The position numbers and the translations under genes are program-made. Below the pieces are notes generated by a model. That model had not been told where the DNA came from. It saw only the letters and a list, made by a program, of their open reading frames with translations, and did not search any database. 50,437 nucleotides of DNA from assembly GCA_026706075.1 (NCBI GenBank), contig JAPOZM010000003.1, positions 1-50,437 on the forward strand, written 5' to 3'. The DNA is from Gemmatimonadaceae bacterium (lineage in GTDB: Bacteria; Latescibacterota; UBA2968; UBA8231). The stretch's first letter is position 1. Every line of letters begins with the position of its first letter. Positions 16,986-26,200 of this stretch are shown here, piece by piece.

Positions 16986-18194
16986 ATGAACCGCGAGTAC
17001 TCTGTGCGCGCCGTGCGCTGCGATCACCGGGCCGGCGACGAGGAGGTCTACGAGGCGCTGAAGCGCGCCACCGACCCGCTGACCCGGTCCTGGGAGAGGC
17101 TGGAGAGGGCGGGGCGCATCGCCCTCAAGTTCAACATGGGCCACACCAAGGTGGAGGAGTTCGAGGGGCGCCGCAGGGAGCTGGTGGACGACGCCGTCTG
17201 CCGCGCCGTGCTGCGCCTGCTGAGGGAGCGGACCTCGGCGAGCCTGGTGGCCAGCGACACCTTCGGACGCGAAGCCGACGGACAGACCACTCCCTACTTC
17301 AACTACAAGCCCCTCCTCGACGAGTTCGGCGTCGAGTACGACGAGTCGAACCTGCCTCCCTTCGCCGAGTACGACGTGCCGGGGGGCGGCTACATGTTCC
17401 GGCGCTACACCCTCAGCCGCTGCTGGGAGGAGGCGGACGAGGTGATCTCGGTGGCCAAGATGAAGAACCACCTCTTCATGGGCGTCACCCTGTGCATGAA
17501 GAACCTCTTCGGCCTGACGCCGACGGTCCCGCCCGAGGGGCGCGTGCGCACCTACTTCCACCACGCTATCCGGCTGTCGTACGTGCTGCCCGACCTGGCG
17601 CGCATCACGAACCCCTGCCTCAACATCATCGACGCCCTCACCGGCCAGTGGGGCCGCGAGTGGGGCGGCGAGGGGCGCGTCTGCAACGCCCTGATCGCCG
17701 GAGACCAGATCGTGGCCACCGACGCCGTGGGCGCCCACCTGATGGGCCACGACCCCGCCTCGGACTGGCCGCATCCGCCCTTCCGCCGCGACCGCAACCA
17801 CCTCCTCGTGGCCGCCCAGGGCGGCTTCGGCACGGTCGACCTCGACGAGATCGACCTCGTGAGCGAGGTGCAGGCGCCTCTCAACGAGTTCGACTCGGTC
17901 GAGGAGGACCCGCCCGCGCACATGGCCACGGTGCGCGAGACCGCCTGCGAGCAGGGCCTCTGGTACCGGGACCGCCGCCGCGAGATGGTCGACCGCTACC
18001 CGGGCGACTTCATCTACCTGCAGGACGGCGAGGTGAAGTGGAGCGGCGCCGACCCCGCCCACATCGGCAGCCACCGGGACTTCGCCGGCAGCCGCCCCGG
18101 CAGCGCTCTCTTCCTGAAGCTGGTCGACCCGGAGGAGCGGGAGGGGGAGCGCTTCGAGGTCTACGAGGAGGGGTTGAAGCGGCTGCGGGCCTGA
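16986..18194 (+). CDS. DUF362-domain protein
   Basis: 402 residues. The ATG at 16986 follows AGGAAGAGG. The DUF362 core is recognisable in VAKMKNHLFMGVTLCMKN LF-type sequence (KNHLFMGVTLCMKNLFG, residues ~160-180) and IIDALTGQWG plus LIAGDQIVATDAVGAHLMG. No CxxCxxC ferredoxin motif is seen. DUF362 proteins are biochemically poorly defined, some being iron-sulfur-linked. No signal peptide. It lies 74 bp after the NYN gene on the same strand but has the high-G+C composition of the chromosome. Confidence 0.8.
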   Translation: MNREYSVRAVRCDHRAGDEEVYEALKRATDPLTRSWERLERAGRIALKFNMGHTKVEEFEGRRRELVDDAVCRAVLRLLRERTSASLVASDTFGREADGQTTPYFNYKPLLDEFGVEYDESNLPPFAEYDVPGGGYMFRRYTLSRCWEEADEVISVAKMKNHLFMGVTLCMKNLFGLTPTVPPEGRVRTYFHHAIRLSYVLPDLARITNPCLNIIDALTGQWGREWGGEGRVCNALIAGDQIVATDAVGAHLMGHDPASDWPHPPFRRDRNHLLVAAQGGFGTVDLDEIDLVSEVQAPLNEFDSVEEDPPAHMATVRETACEQGLWYRDRRREMVDRYPGDFIYLQDGEVKWSGADPAHIGSHRDFAGSRPGSALFLKLVDPEEREGERFEVYEEGLKRLRA

Positions 18195-18257
18195 GGACGG
18201 AGCGTGGCTGGGAAGCTACGCAGGGTGGAACGCTGGCCTGATCGAGGAGATTTCTCT

Positions 18258-20186
18258 GTGCATGCTCGAGCGCCTTGCCTCGCCGCCTTGACAGGAATCG
18301 TGGCCCTGGTTGGCACCCTGTGCTCGTCCTTCGCCACAGAAGGAGGGCCCGGCACCTACGGCCTCCACCCTGTCAAGAGATCGTTCCCCGGCAGGCTTCT
18401 GGGCTTCCAGGAGAACGGGGAAGTGATTGTCACGGCCAACGACAACGGCCTGCAATACTGGGACGTGACCAGTGGGAACCTGAGAGAGTCGCGCGACCTG
18501 GAGGTCGGATGGAGCGTTCTCTCTCCTGACGGCTCCACCCTGGCTGGGCTTTCGGACTGGCGCTGCGTTCCAGAGGGCGGTGATGAGTGTCCCTGGATCA
18601 TCTCCACAGTCCGCCTGGTGGACGTGGCCAGTGGGCAGATCGTAGAGACGGACCTGACGGGGCCGGTCCGTCTCGCTTTCTCCCCGGACGGCGCGACCCT
18701 GGCGCTGCGAACGCTGGATGGGATCTCCCTGCTGGACGTGGCCACGGGTGGGGTCCGAGACGTTCTGGCCGACTCCACCGAAGAGATCGAAGGGCGAGGC
18801 GTGGCCTTCTCCCCCGACGGTTCGCTACTGGCCACGACCTTCTGGAATGGAGAGGAGGGCCTTCGGATTTGGGACTTGGCCGCCGGCCAGCTCCAGTCCA
18901 CGATCTCGACTCAAAGGGCTCCGTGGTACTGGGCCTTCTCGCCCGATGGAGAGACCCTGGCCACGGCCGATGGCCTCTGGGGTGTCGCCAGCGGTCAGCG
19001 GCTGTCCACCTTCGATCTCGGGAGCGGCACCCACGAGGTTCTGGCGTTTTCTCCAGACGGGGCCACCCTGGCCACCGTCGGCGGCTTTGAGGTGGCGCTG
19101 TGGGACAAGGACGGCCGATGGAAGACCCTCTTGCTCAGCGACATCCACGGGGGCATGGGCGTGGCGTACTCGCCGGACGGCTCGCTTCTGGCCAGCACGG
19201 TGCCGGTGATCGTCCGCCCGTGGGGGGAGGAGGTTCTCGTCTGGGATCTGACGGCCTTGCCACCCAACAGGCCCGCGCGGGGCGAGGTCGTTCTGGTGGA
19301 CTCTCTCGGAAGCCCGATCGCGGACACGGAACTGAGGGTGGGGCAGAACGACTTCCGCTATTGGCTCACCCGGACGGACTCCGAGGGCCGAGCGCCGCTG
19401 GCGGTCTATCGTCAGGGGCCCCACGAGGTCCTGGCTCGTGGCGGGAGAGGGTGGAGGAGCATCCCCTTGCTCCCGGACCGGCCGTTCACCCTGACGCTGG
19501 AAGCATCCGGGGGTGTCGACCGGGGAGACTACATGGGCTACGTGTTCGGACGCACCCATCATGACTTGCTGAGGCCCTGGCATCTTGAGGGCTTCCCGGT
19601 CCATCGCATCGAAGTCGAGGCCCAGGTTCTCGGCCTCCCGGAGCGGGAGAGCTATGACCGCTACTTCCTCCGGCTGGAGCGGTCCATCTCCGGAAAGTCC
19701 GACCCGTCCACCTGGATTTCAGAGATCGACTCTACCGGCCACGTCCGGCTGCCCATCGCCACGACCTCCAGGCCCTCCGGACTCTATCAGGCGCGGATCG
19801 GCTCGAATTCCTGGCAAAGCCTGCCTCTCAACCAAGGGAGGCGCTACCGTCTCGAGCTCCCGATCGGTGGCCCGGCCCGCGTCATGTCCCTGGGGGCGAT
19901 GAAGACAGCCATCCCAGTCTCGTCCGAGAGCAGCCTGGGTCCAAATGTCCCGAACCCGTTCAACCAAACGACGCAGATCCCCTATCGCCTGGTCGAGCCT
20001 GGCCGCGTGCGACTGGTGATCTACAACGCCATCGGCCAACCGGTGCGCACCTTGGTCGACGGGTTCCGGGAGGCCGGGAGCTACGAGGTAGTCTGGAACG
20101 CTGGCGACATCGCCTCCGGCGTCTACTGGGCGCGCTTGGCCGGCCCCCGAAGTGCGGCAACACGCCGGTTGCTTCTTCTCAAGTGA
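18258..20186 (+). CDS. Secreted WD40-like propeller with FlgD-like C-terminal tail
   Basis: 642 residues from the GTG at 18258, which has AGGAGA seven bases upstream. A signal peptide (LAALTGIVALVGTL) is followed by WD40/TolB-like blades, with repeated AFSPDG(A/S/E)xLA motifs (LAFSPDGATLA, VAFSPDGSLLA, WAFSPDGETLA, LAFSPDGATLA, VAYSPDGSLLA) up to about residue 340. Then comes a beta-sandwich-like stretch (EVVLVDSLGSPIADTELRV) resembling carboxypeptidase-regulatory modules, and an uncharacterised segment. The last ~85 residues are a FlgD-Ig-like tail (VPNPFNQTTQIPYRL, GVYWARL). It is likely a cell-surface or secreted binding protein. Its 3' end faces the displaced ROK fragment at 20.25 kb. Confidence 0.8.
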   Translation: MHARAPCLAALTGIVALVGTLCSSFATEGGPGTYGLHPVKRSFPGRLLGFQENGEVIVTANDNGLQYWDVTSGNLRESRDLEVGWSVLSPDGSTLAGLSDWRCVPEGGDECPWIISTVRLVDVASGQIVETDLTGPVRLAFSPDGATLALRTLDGISLLDVATGGVRDVLADSTEEIEGRGVAFSPDGSLLATTFWNGEEGLRIWDLAAGQLQSTISTQRAPWYWAFSPDGETLATADGLWGVASGQRLSTFDLGSGTHEVLAFSPDGATLATVGGFEVALWDKDGRWKTLLLSDIHGGMGVAYSPDGSLLASTVPVIVRPWGEEVLVWDLTALPPNRPARGEVVLVDSLGSPIADTELRVGQNDFRYWLTRTDSEGRAPLAVYRQGPHEVLARGGRGWRSIPLLPDRPFTLTLEASGGVDRGDYMGYVFGRTHHDLLRPWHLEGFPVHRIEVEAQVLGLPERESYDRYFLRLERSISGKSDPSTWISEIDSTGHVRLPIATTSRPSGLYQARIGSNSWQSLPLNQGRRYRLELPIGGPARVMSLGAMKTAIPVSSESSLGPNVPNPFNQTTQIPYRLVEPGRVRLVIYNAIGQPVRTLVDGFREAGSYEVVWNAGDIASGVYWARLAGPRSAATRRLLLLK

Positions 20187-20253
20187 ACCGGGGGCTCCCC
20201 ATGCGGTTCTCTCCGCCGGCCTGAACGCTCCTATCCCCAGCCGGAGCCCCCAG

Positions 20254-20343
20254 CATCGCCGCGCCGAAGACGCCGGCGGAGTCCCCCAGCTCGTTGCGCA
20301 CCACCCGCGTGTCGAGGCGGTCGTTGAAGACCCAGCGGGACAT
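20254..20343 (-). repeat. Displaced 3' fragment of a ROK-kinase gene
   Basis: About 90 bp coding SRWVFNDRLDTRVVRNELGD and GVFGAAMLGA. It matches the end of the intact ROK gene (28901-28990) with only a few base changes. Upstream it joins in frame to the winged-helix remnant of the broken kinase/regulator (LQQEV then MSRWVFNDRL). The ROK stop codon is lost, and the frame would run on to about 20179. Confidence 0.85.
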
Positions 20344-21650
20344 CACCTCCTGCTGCAGGTCTTCGTAGGTCACCAGCGTTCCCAGATCGATGGCAATCTC
20401 CACCAGCAGCCGGTACTCGGTGTCGGTCAACGGCACCCGCCGTCCGGCCAGGGTCACCCTTCTCCGGGCGTAGTCGACCGTCAACTTTCCGGTGCTCCTC
20501 CATGAGCGAGGAGACCTGCTCCGGGCCGCCGGTCACGATGGACAGGTAGCCGGCTTTCGAGAGGGCGTCGGCCACCTTGCGCAGGGTCTCCATGTCGTCG
20601 TCCACCCCAGGACTCGGGTCTCCTTCCCCCGGCGCCTTCGTCGTCGTCGGCGGCCGGAAGGGCCGCCAGGCCGGTCTCCTCGGCGATGGGCAGGGTGAAG
20701 GTGATGCGGGTGCCGCGGCCGAGGCCGTCGCTTGCCGCCCGGATGCGGCCTCCGCGGGCTTACGCGATGCCCCTGCAGATGGCCAGGCCCAGACCTGCCC
20801 CCCGATTCCCCGACCAGGGTGGTGACCGACTCTCCCCCGGGCACCTGCATGACGATCTCCTCGGCGCGCACCGTCTCCCCGGCGCTCAAGGCCTGGGCCA
20901 GGGAGAACTCTTCCAGGGAGACCTCCCGCCCGTCGCCTCGCGGAAGGTCAAGCTCCTCAGCAGATTCTCCGGCGACTGGTCCGCCTGCCGCAGGCCCTCG
21001 ACGATCCTCTTCGCCTCCCGGTTGACGGATTTTGTGGCGCCCGTCCTCGCGTCGAAGACCACCACGCCCACCGGGGGAGGTGTGGACCAGGGTCTCTAGG
21101 TCGGCCCGGGCTCGATGCTCGTCCCGGTAGCGGCGGGCGTTGGCGATCACCAGGCCCGCCTGGGAGGCGAACATGACCAGGGTTTCCTCGTCTTCCTGAG
21201 TGAACGTCTCGCCGGCTTCCTTGCCGGCCAGGAAGAGGTTGCCGGCCCGTTCGCCCCGATACAAGACCGGCGCCCCCCAGAAAGGGGAGCGCTGGACCCA
21301 CCGGCTGGGCCCGCCCTACCTCGGGCAGGCCCTGCGATTGGAGATGGCCGAGCAGATCCGGGAGCCGGAGGGGGGAGGAGAAGCCGCCGAGATACTTCGT
21401 AGAGCCGCCTCCCTCGGGCAGGTCCAAAAGTTGCCAGTCCTCTTCGGCCGTCATCCCGGAGAAGAGGAAGTCCCGGGGACAACCCGAGTCGTCCAGGAAG
21501 GTCATCACTCCGTAGCGGGCTCCCGTCAGCGACCGGGCCGAGGCCAGGACCCCTTGCATCACCGTGGGGTAGTCGAGGCTCTCGTTGATGCGCAGGCTGG
21601 CCTGGCTCAACCGGGTCAGGCGCTCCGAGGGACCTCGTTGTCTCGCTCCA
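20344..21650 (-). pseudogene. Broken GAF-PAS-kinase-receiver-winged-helix hybrid gene
   Basis: Pieces read in order on the minus strand across several frames. GAF: RLTRLSQASLRINESLDYP, GVMTFLDDSGCPRDFLF, DEETLVMFASQAGLVIAN. PAS-like: VVVFDARTGATKSVNREAKR, SLEEFSLAQALSAGETV. Then directly the G2 box of an ATPase (GLGLAICRGIA) and its last strand (TRITFTLPIAEE). Next a receiver start (DDDMETLRKVADALSKAGYL) that stops after SSLMEEH, and a winged-helix start (TVDYARRRVTLAGRR, TDTEYRLLVEIA) that ends in the ROK fragment. The HisKA phospho-acceptor region, most of the ATPase and most of the receiver are deleted, and at least three frame changes occur. It cannot be a working sensor kinase. The gene model is assembled by eye. 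Confidence 0.8.
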
Positions 21651-21856
21651 TCTCCTCAGCCAGTCTCGCTCTCTTCTTCTGATCGGGAGTTTGGCTTCAT
21701 GCCGAATCAAGCCAGTTTCCACCAACACACCATCGGACCGCCTCTCTGTCCCATTGCTTTTGCATCGCAGGGACCGTAAACTCAACCGGCATCATCCGTT
21801 TTTTCCGGGGCCTCGCCCGGGGTCGGGTGGAGATACGGTTGGGTCGACTAGAGGGC

Positions 21857-22249
21857 ATGACCTTCAAGATGCGCCTGGGGGAGGACCGGCTCTGGCGCAT
21901 TGTTCGCTGCACAATGAGGCGTGGGGCTGCGGGACGACGCCGAAGACATCTTGAGGAGGAGGCTATTGACGAAGCCCGGAACAGGGCCTGTGAGCAGGGG
22001 ACCGATCTGGTGATCCACATCAACGGGCAGATCCGGTCTCGAGACTCCTACAAGGAGGGGGCAGAAAAGCCTGGCGAAGGCTAAGCAGGATTGGCACCTG
22101 AGGCAGCAGAAGACCGGAGAGTGGGAGGCCAAGGGTGAGAAGGCCGTAAGGTTTCCTACAAGTGTCTGACCCAGGCCGAGGCTGTTGACAAGGCACTAGA
22201 GAGGGCTATGAGGGAAGGGATCAAGGCCATCGTCCACTGCGTTCAGTAG
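21857..22249 (+). pseudogene. Tandem DUF2188-like units, frame-broken
   Basis: Unit 1 (ATG at 21857, stop at 22084) contains EAIDEARNRACEQGTDLVIH and INGQIRSRDSY, the usual end of a DUF2188 domain. Unit 2 (about 22070-22249) is read in another frame: KQDWHLRQQKTGEWEAKGEK, then after a further shift near 22150 LTQAEAVDKALERAMREGIK and AIVHCVQ with a stop at 22249. DUF2188 proteins are small, of unknown function and often mobile. The two units suggest an ancestral duplicated protein that has decayed, although unit 1 alone could still be expressed. It sits 10 bp before the first lipoprotein gene. Confidence 0.5.
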
Positions 22250-22258
22250 GAGGGCACC

Positions 22259-22861
22259 ATGCATCGAATCACCATCGCTATAGGGCTACTTGCAGCTTGC
22301 GGCAAGGGAGATCCGGTCCAGCCGGACCCGCCTGTCCTGACTCCCCAAGCTGAGAAGATGGTTGGTATCTGGCTTTCAGGAGAGGAACCCCACCATCAGG
22401 AGTTTGGCGCGGGCTATGGTGGCGTTGGCTTTTGGAACAACATCATGGGTTCAAACTTCCCTTACCGATTTGATGCGGACGGGACGCTGATCGACGCTTT
22501 CTGCCTTCGTTACAAGCAGCTTTCCGAGCAGCGCGGACAGATTGAGTATCAAGCCAATGAGTGTGCGCGCCAGTGGTCTCTGACGGATACGGTATTCGTC
22601 ATAAGGCACGTCTTCGGCAAAGGGCCTTTTCCACCCGACCACTTTGGCTGGGGGCACCGCCCTTGGCCTGGACCCGAAGAGACTAATCCCTATGAGTGGG
22701 CGGACGACGATGGAGTCGTTTCCCTTACTACTACTCTCAGCTTGAGGTTTGTGACAGACGATTCTGTGATGGTGACCTATCCTGCAGGCTTCCTCGCAGA
22801 TCACTACTCATCCCTTACTCGCCTGGAGTCGATGCCGTGGGTTGAAGTTGAGTATGAGTAA
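22259..22861 (+). CDS. Predicted lipoprotein of unknown function
   Basis: 200 residues; the ATG follows GGAGGGCACC. A short leader ends in a lipobox (GLLAAC, residues 9-14), so it should be lipidated at Cys14. After a Pro-rich linker comes TPQAEKMVGIWLSGEE and a beta-rich domain of about 150 residues with several aromatic residues, which does not match any family I know. The layout resembles lipocalin-like 'VGIWxG' proteins, but that is only a resemblance. The next gene starts with the same leader, so the two are paralogues. Confidence 0.65.
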   Translation: MHRITIAIGLLAACGKGDPVQPDPPVLTPQAEKMVGIWLSGEEPHHQEFGAGYGGVGFWNNIMGSNFPYRFDADGTLIDAFCLRYKQLSEQRGQIEYQANECARQWSLTDTVFVIRHVFGKGPFPPDHFGWGHRPWPGPEETNPYEWADDDGVVSLTTTLSLRFVTDDSVMVTYPAGFLADHYSSLTRLESMPWVEVEYE

Positions 22862-22868
22862 GGAACCC

Positions 22869-23186
22869 ATGCATCGAATCGCTGTCCTTTCAGGAGTACT
22901 GCTTGCAGCCTGTGACCTTGGCTATTCAGCTGGACCGGATCTGACCCCGAGGCTGAGAAGCTGGTTGGGGCTTTGGATCTCGGAGCCTTCACCGCCGGAC
23001 ATGCTCAATGGTATCCTGAGCGCCAATACCAGGGACGGGAGCCCCAGTACCATTACGCATAGGCTGACGATTCGGGTGATGATAGACTTCCCCGGAGACT
23101 GCGAACTGATCGTTACAGATCCGTGTTTCGACAGGACTCGGATAGACCCGATAGTTCCTGCTGTAAATTGGGACATTCAACTCTAG
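22869..23186 (+). CDS. Short paralogous lipoprotein, probably truncated
   Basis: 105 residues from the ATG at 22869, just after AAGGAA and 8 bp from the preceding stop. The leader MHRIAVLSGVLLAAC repeats that of the upstream gene, with a lipobox LAAC. After residue ~30 the reading LTPRLRSWLGLWISEP looks like a shifted version of the upstream LTPQAEKMVGIWLSGEE, and a neighbouring frame offers PEAEKLVG. Compensating indels are therefore likely. It is about half the length of its paralogue and ends 16 bp before the giant gene. Confidence 0.5.
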   Translation: MHRIAVLSGVLLAACDLGYSAGPDLTPRLRSWLGLWISEPSPPDMLNGILSANTRDGSPSTITHRLTIRVMIDFPGDCELIVTDPCFDRTRIDPIVPAVNWDIQL

Positions 23187-23202
23187 TCAGTGGAGGTCTG
23201 AC

Positions 23203-26200
23203 GTGACCCGCTTTCTCTCAGTAATCCTTCTCCTGTCCCCGCTGTCTGTCCTAGCCCACATGCAGGATATCCCTCCTGTCCTGCGGCCTCTCCAACCTCA
23301 AATCACGATGTTGGACGCGGCGACCAGGAAGGTCCAGATCACGGTCAAGGCGACGATAGACTCTGCTGGCGATCTCACTGTGCAGATGAGGATTCCGCAT
23401 CGAGTGTTGCAGCACCAGTCCGAGAACGCCACTGTGACGCTGAAGCACTCTCAGGATGATCTCTCAGCGGGCTCGACCTTCTCACAGTCCTTTGTGACGT
23501 ACCTTCCGAGGAACGGCCACTTTCTGTTCAATTTCAACTACGATTGGGAGGTCGAAGGGCGCTCAAAGTCCGGCAATATCCCCATCTATGTTCTCATGAG
23601 AGCAGGTAGCCTCCGCACTCGGGGTAACTACCTTGTACCGGCTCCTACCTTTGTCAAGGAGCGCCCCACTCTTACCCACACCTTGCCTGCCCCGAAGCGG
23701 GCCGACACTCCAGTCTCGATCAAGGTCAAGATCAACGGGAAGGTCATGTATCGTAACCCTCATACGGATGACGATGAGCCCGTTGCAGGGGTGAAGGTCC
23801 TTCTTGATTGGGACAGGGACAACAACGAGAGGACTGTGCACGTTCCTCCTGGACACCCTACGGAGTATCCGACTACGAATACAGAGGGGGAATATGAGTT
23901 TGATTTCACTGTTGCCTCTTCGCCGGTTTCAGCCTCTTACTACCGGCAGATTCGGGTCTTTGCTGAGAAGAAGAATGATGCTACGCATCCGACTGCCAAG
24001 AAGAGCGCTCCCCTGGAGAGGTATTTCGCGGACTTTCACTATGTGTATCCGGCGACAGATGAGGCCAATACCTTCAAGTCAACCACGGCGAACATTGAGC
24101 CGGAGCCTCTTGTAGGGATGATCCTCCGGCATGCTCTCCGGGCTCGGGAGTTTGCAGCCAAGAACCTCAAGGAGACTCCACCCTCGATTGCCTACGTCAT
24201 AAACGATAAGGCAACCAGTAGTGCATTCTGCTCGCAGTTGTTTAGGGGCTGTCAGATTTATCAGGATCTTCCGGCGATGCGCTTCAAGTCGGATGCTCGA
24301 TCAGCGGTGATTTACCACGAGTACGGCCATTGGTTTGAATATCACATCCTCGGGGGCCAGTTTGCCTATGCGGGGATATCGACAGGCCACAACTTCACTA
24401 CTTTCTCAAACGACACGGTAGCTTGGTCTGAAGGGTTTGCCAGCTTCTTCGCAGGTGCAGGTCATAACTACTGGTATGCCCGTGAACTTCCATCGAAGCC
24501 GGAGTACCACAAGTACTTGAATGATCCCTGGACTTGGGAGTTCTATGACGCTGACCAGCGGTACATCCCGACAGGGGGAGACAGGAAGCAGAATGAGGGG
24601 GCCGTCGCCTGTTTCCTGTATAGCCTGTGGGATGGTGTCGAGCAGCGTGCTCCTGGCTACGTGGGTGACAATGACGACTTGGCGATTCCTGGACGAAAGA
24701 TCCTTGATGCAGTTATCGGTAGAAGGCGCTCGAACCCCCAAGGACCGCTGAAACTCAACACAAGCATTGAGTCCTTCAGAGCTGAGATCAAGAAGCAGGT
24801 AGCGGCCTATCTGCATCCGTCGATTGACGCTCTGTATGATTGGATGTTTCTGAGTTCACCCCCGCATCCGGCCCGCTCCGCTACAGCGACTGGGTTGACG
24901 GTGATGGGTGATTGGAACTCCCGCACGTTGAATTGGAGTGACAACACTTCTCCTGCCATCTTCACTTGGGACATTCGGACCTGGAATATCGAGAACAACC
25001 CCGAGGCGGGGTTCAAGATCTACCGAAAGGTTGCAGGGGACGAACCGGACTACTCCCTCACCAACTACCGTGTCGCGGGTAGAGTAGCTTCCAACGTCAC
25101 GACTTGGACAGATCCGATTGACCTGGACTCAGGCACCTATGCCTACATCGTGACGGCCTACAATTCGGGTGGGGACTCAGCTCCTCGGGTTGTCCGAAAC
25201 ATCTCAGTCACCCGTCCTTCAATCACCCTCACAGGCCCTTCTGAGGTCGCGGTTGATGAAGGGACTACCGGCTCCCTAGGCCAGTATGAGGCTACATCCA
25301 ACGGTACCGTTGAGTGGCTTCCCCTGGCTGGTGACGATGCGGGCGATTTCACCCTTGCTCAGGTGGGGACTAACACGAATCAGCGTTCTTTGGCCTTCAG
25401 CACCGTGCCTGACTATGAGGACCCAGAGGATGAAGGCAAGAACAACGTCTACAATGTGAAGGTCGAGGTTCAGATGCAGGGGGAGGCGAATACGAAGCTC
25501 TCTCAGCCCACTGAGATCACGGTGAGGGATATTCAGGATACGGATAGGCCTGGGACTCTGAGCCTGTCGAACACGAGCCCGAGCCCGAGGGTGGGTACGC
25601 GAATCGAGGCTACGGTTAGGGACCTGGACAATCCGCAGTTGAGTTCAGCCGTTTGGTCGTGGACCTCCAACACCGGCGGTGCTTCTGGTAAGGCTCAGCA
25701 AGGGAATACCTACGATCCCTCCATCCTGGACATTGGGAATACCATCACGGCGTCGGTGATTTACACTGACGACTATGGGAGCCATACGCTCACTGTGACG
25801 ACGACCGAGGTCCTTCCTTCCCTGAACTTGCCCGGAGCCCCTGGCAACCCGACGGCGACGGGTGGGGATACGGAGGTTACCTTCAGTTGGACTGCTGCGG
25901 CTCACAATGGATCTCCTATCACGCACTATGAGTACGCCTATCGACTGTCCTCCTCGCCGGACGAGTTGGATTGGGACGCGGCGCTTGGCCCTGATGGGAT
26001 GAATAGCAAGGCCCGGAGTGTGACGGTGACGGACGACCTGACCAACGGTCTGACGTATCGGTTTTTTGTGCGCGCACACAACTCAAATGGTTCCGGAACT
26101 TCGGCTACGGCAGATGCCACCCCTACGGATGGCAACAGTGCTCCTACGGTGAGTTGCCCTGAGACCGCTTCCAGGGCGGAGAATGGTTCGAAGCCTTGGT

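Noticed and set aside
21754..21782. Promoter-like TTGCTT-17-TAAACT before the DUF2188-like relic
   Set aside because: The match to consensus is weak and the downstream gene is broken, so it is not listed as a feature.
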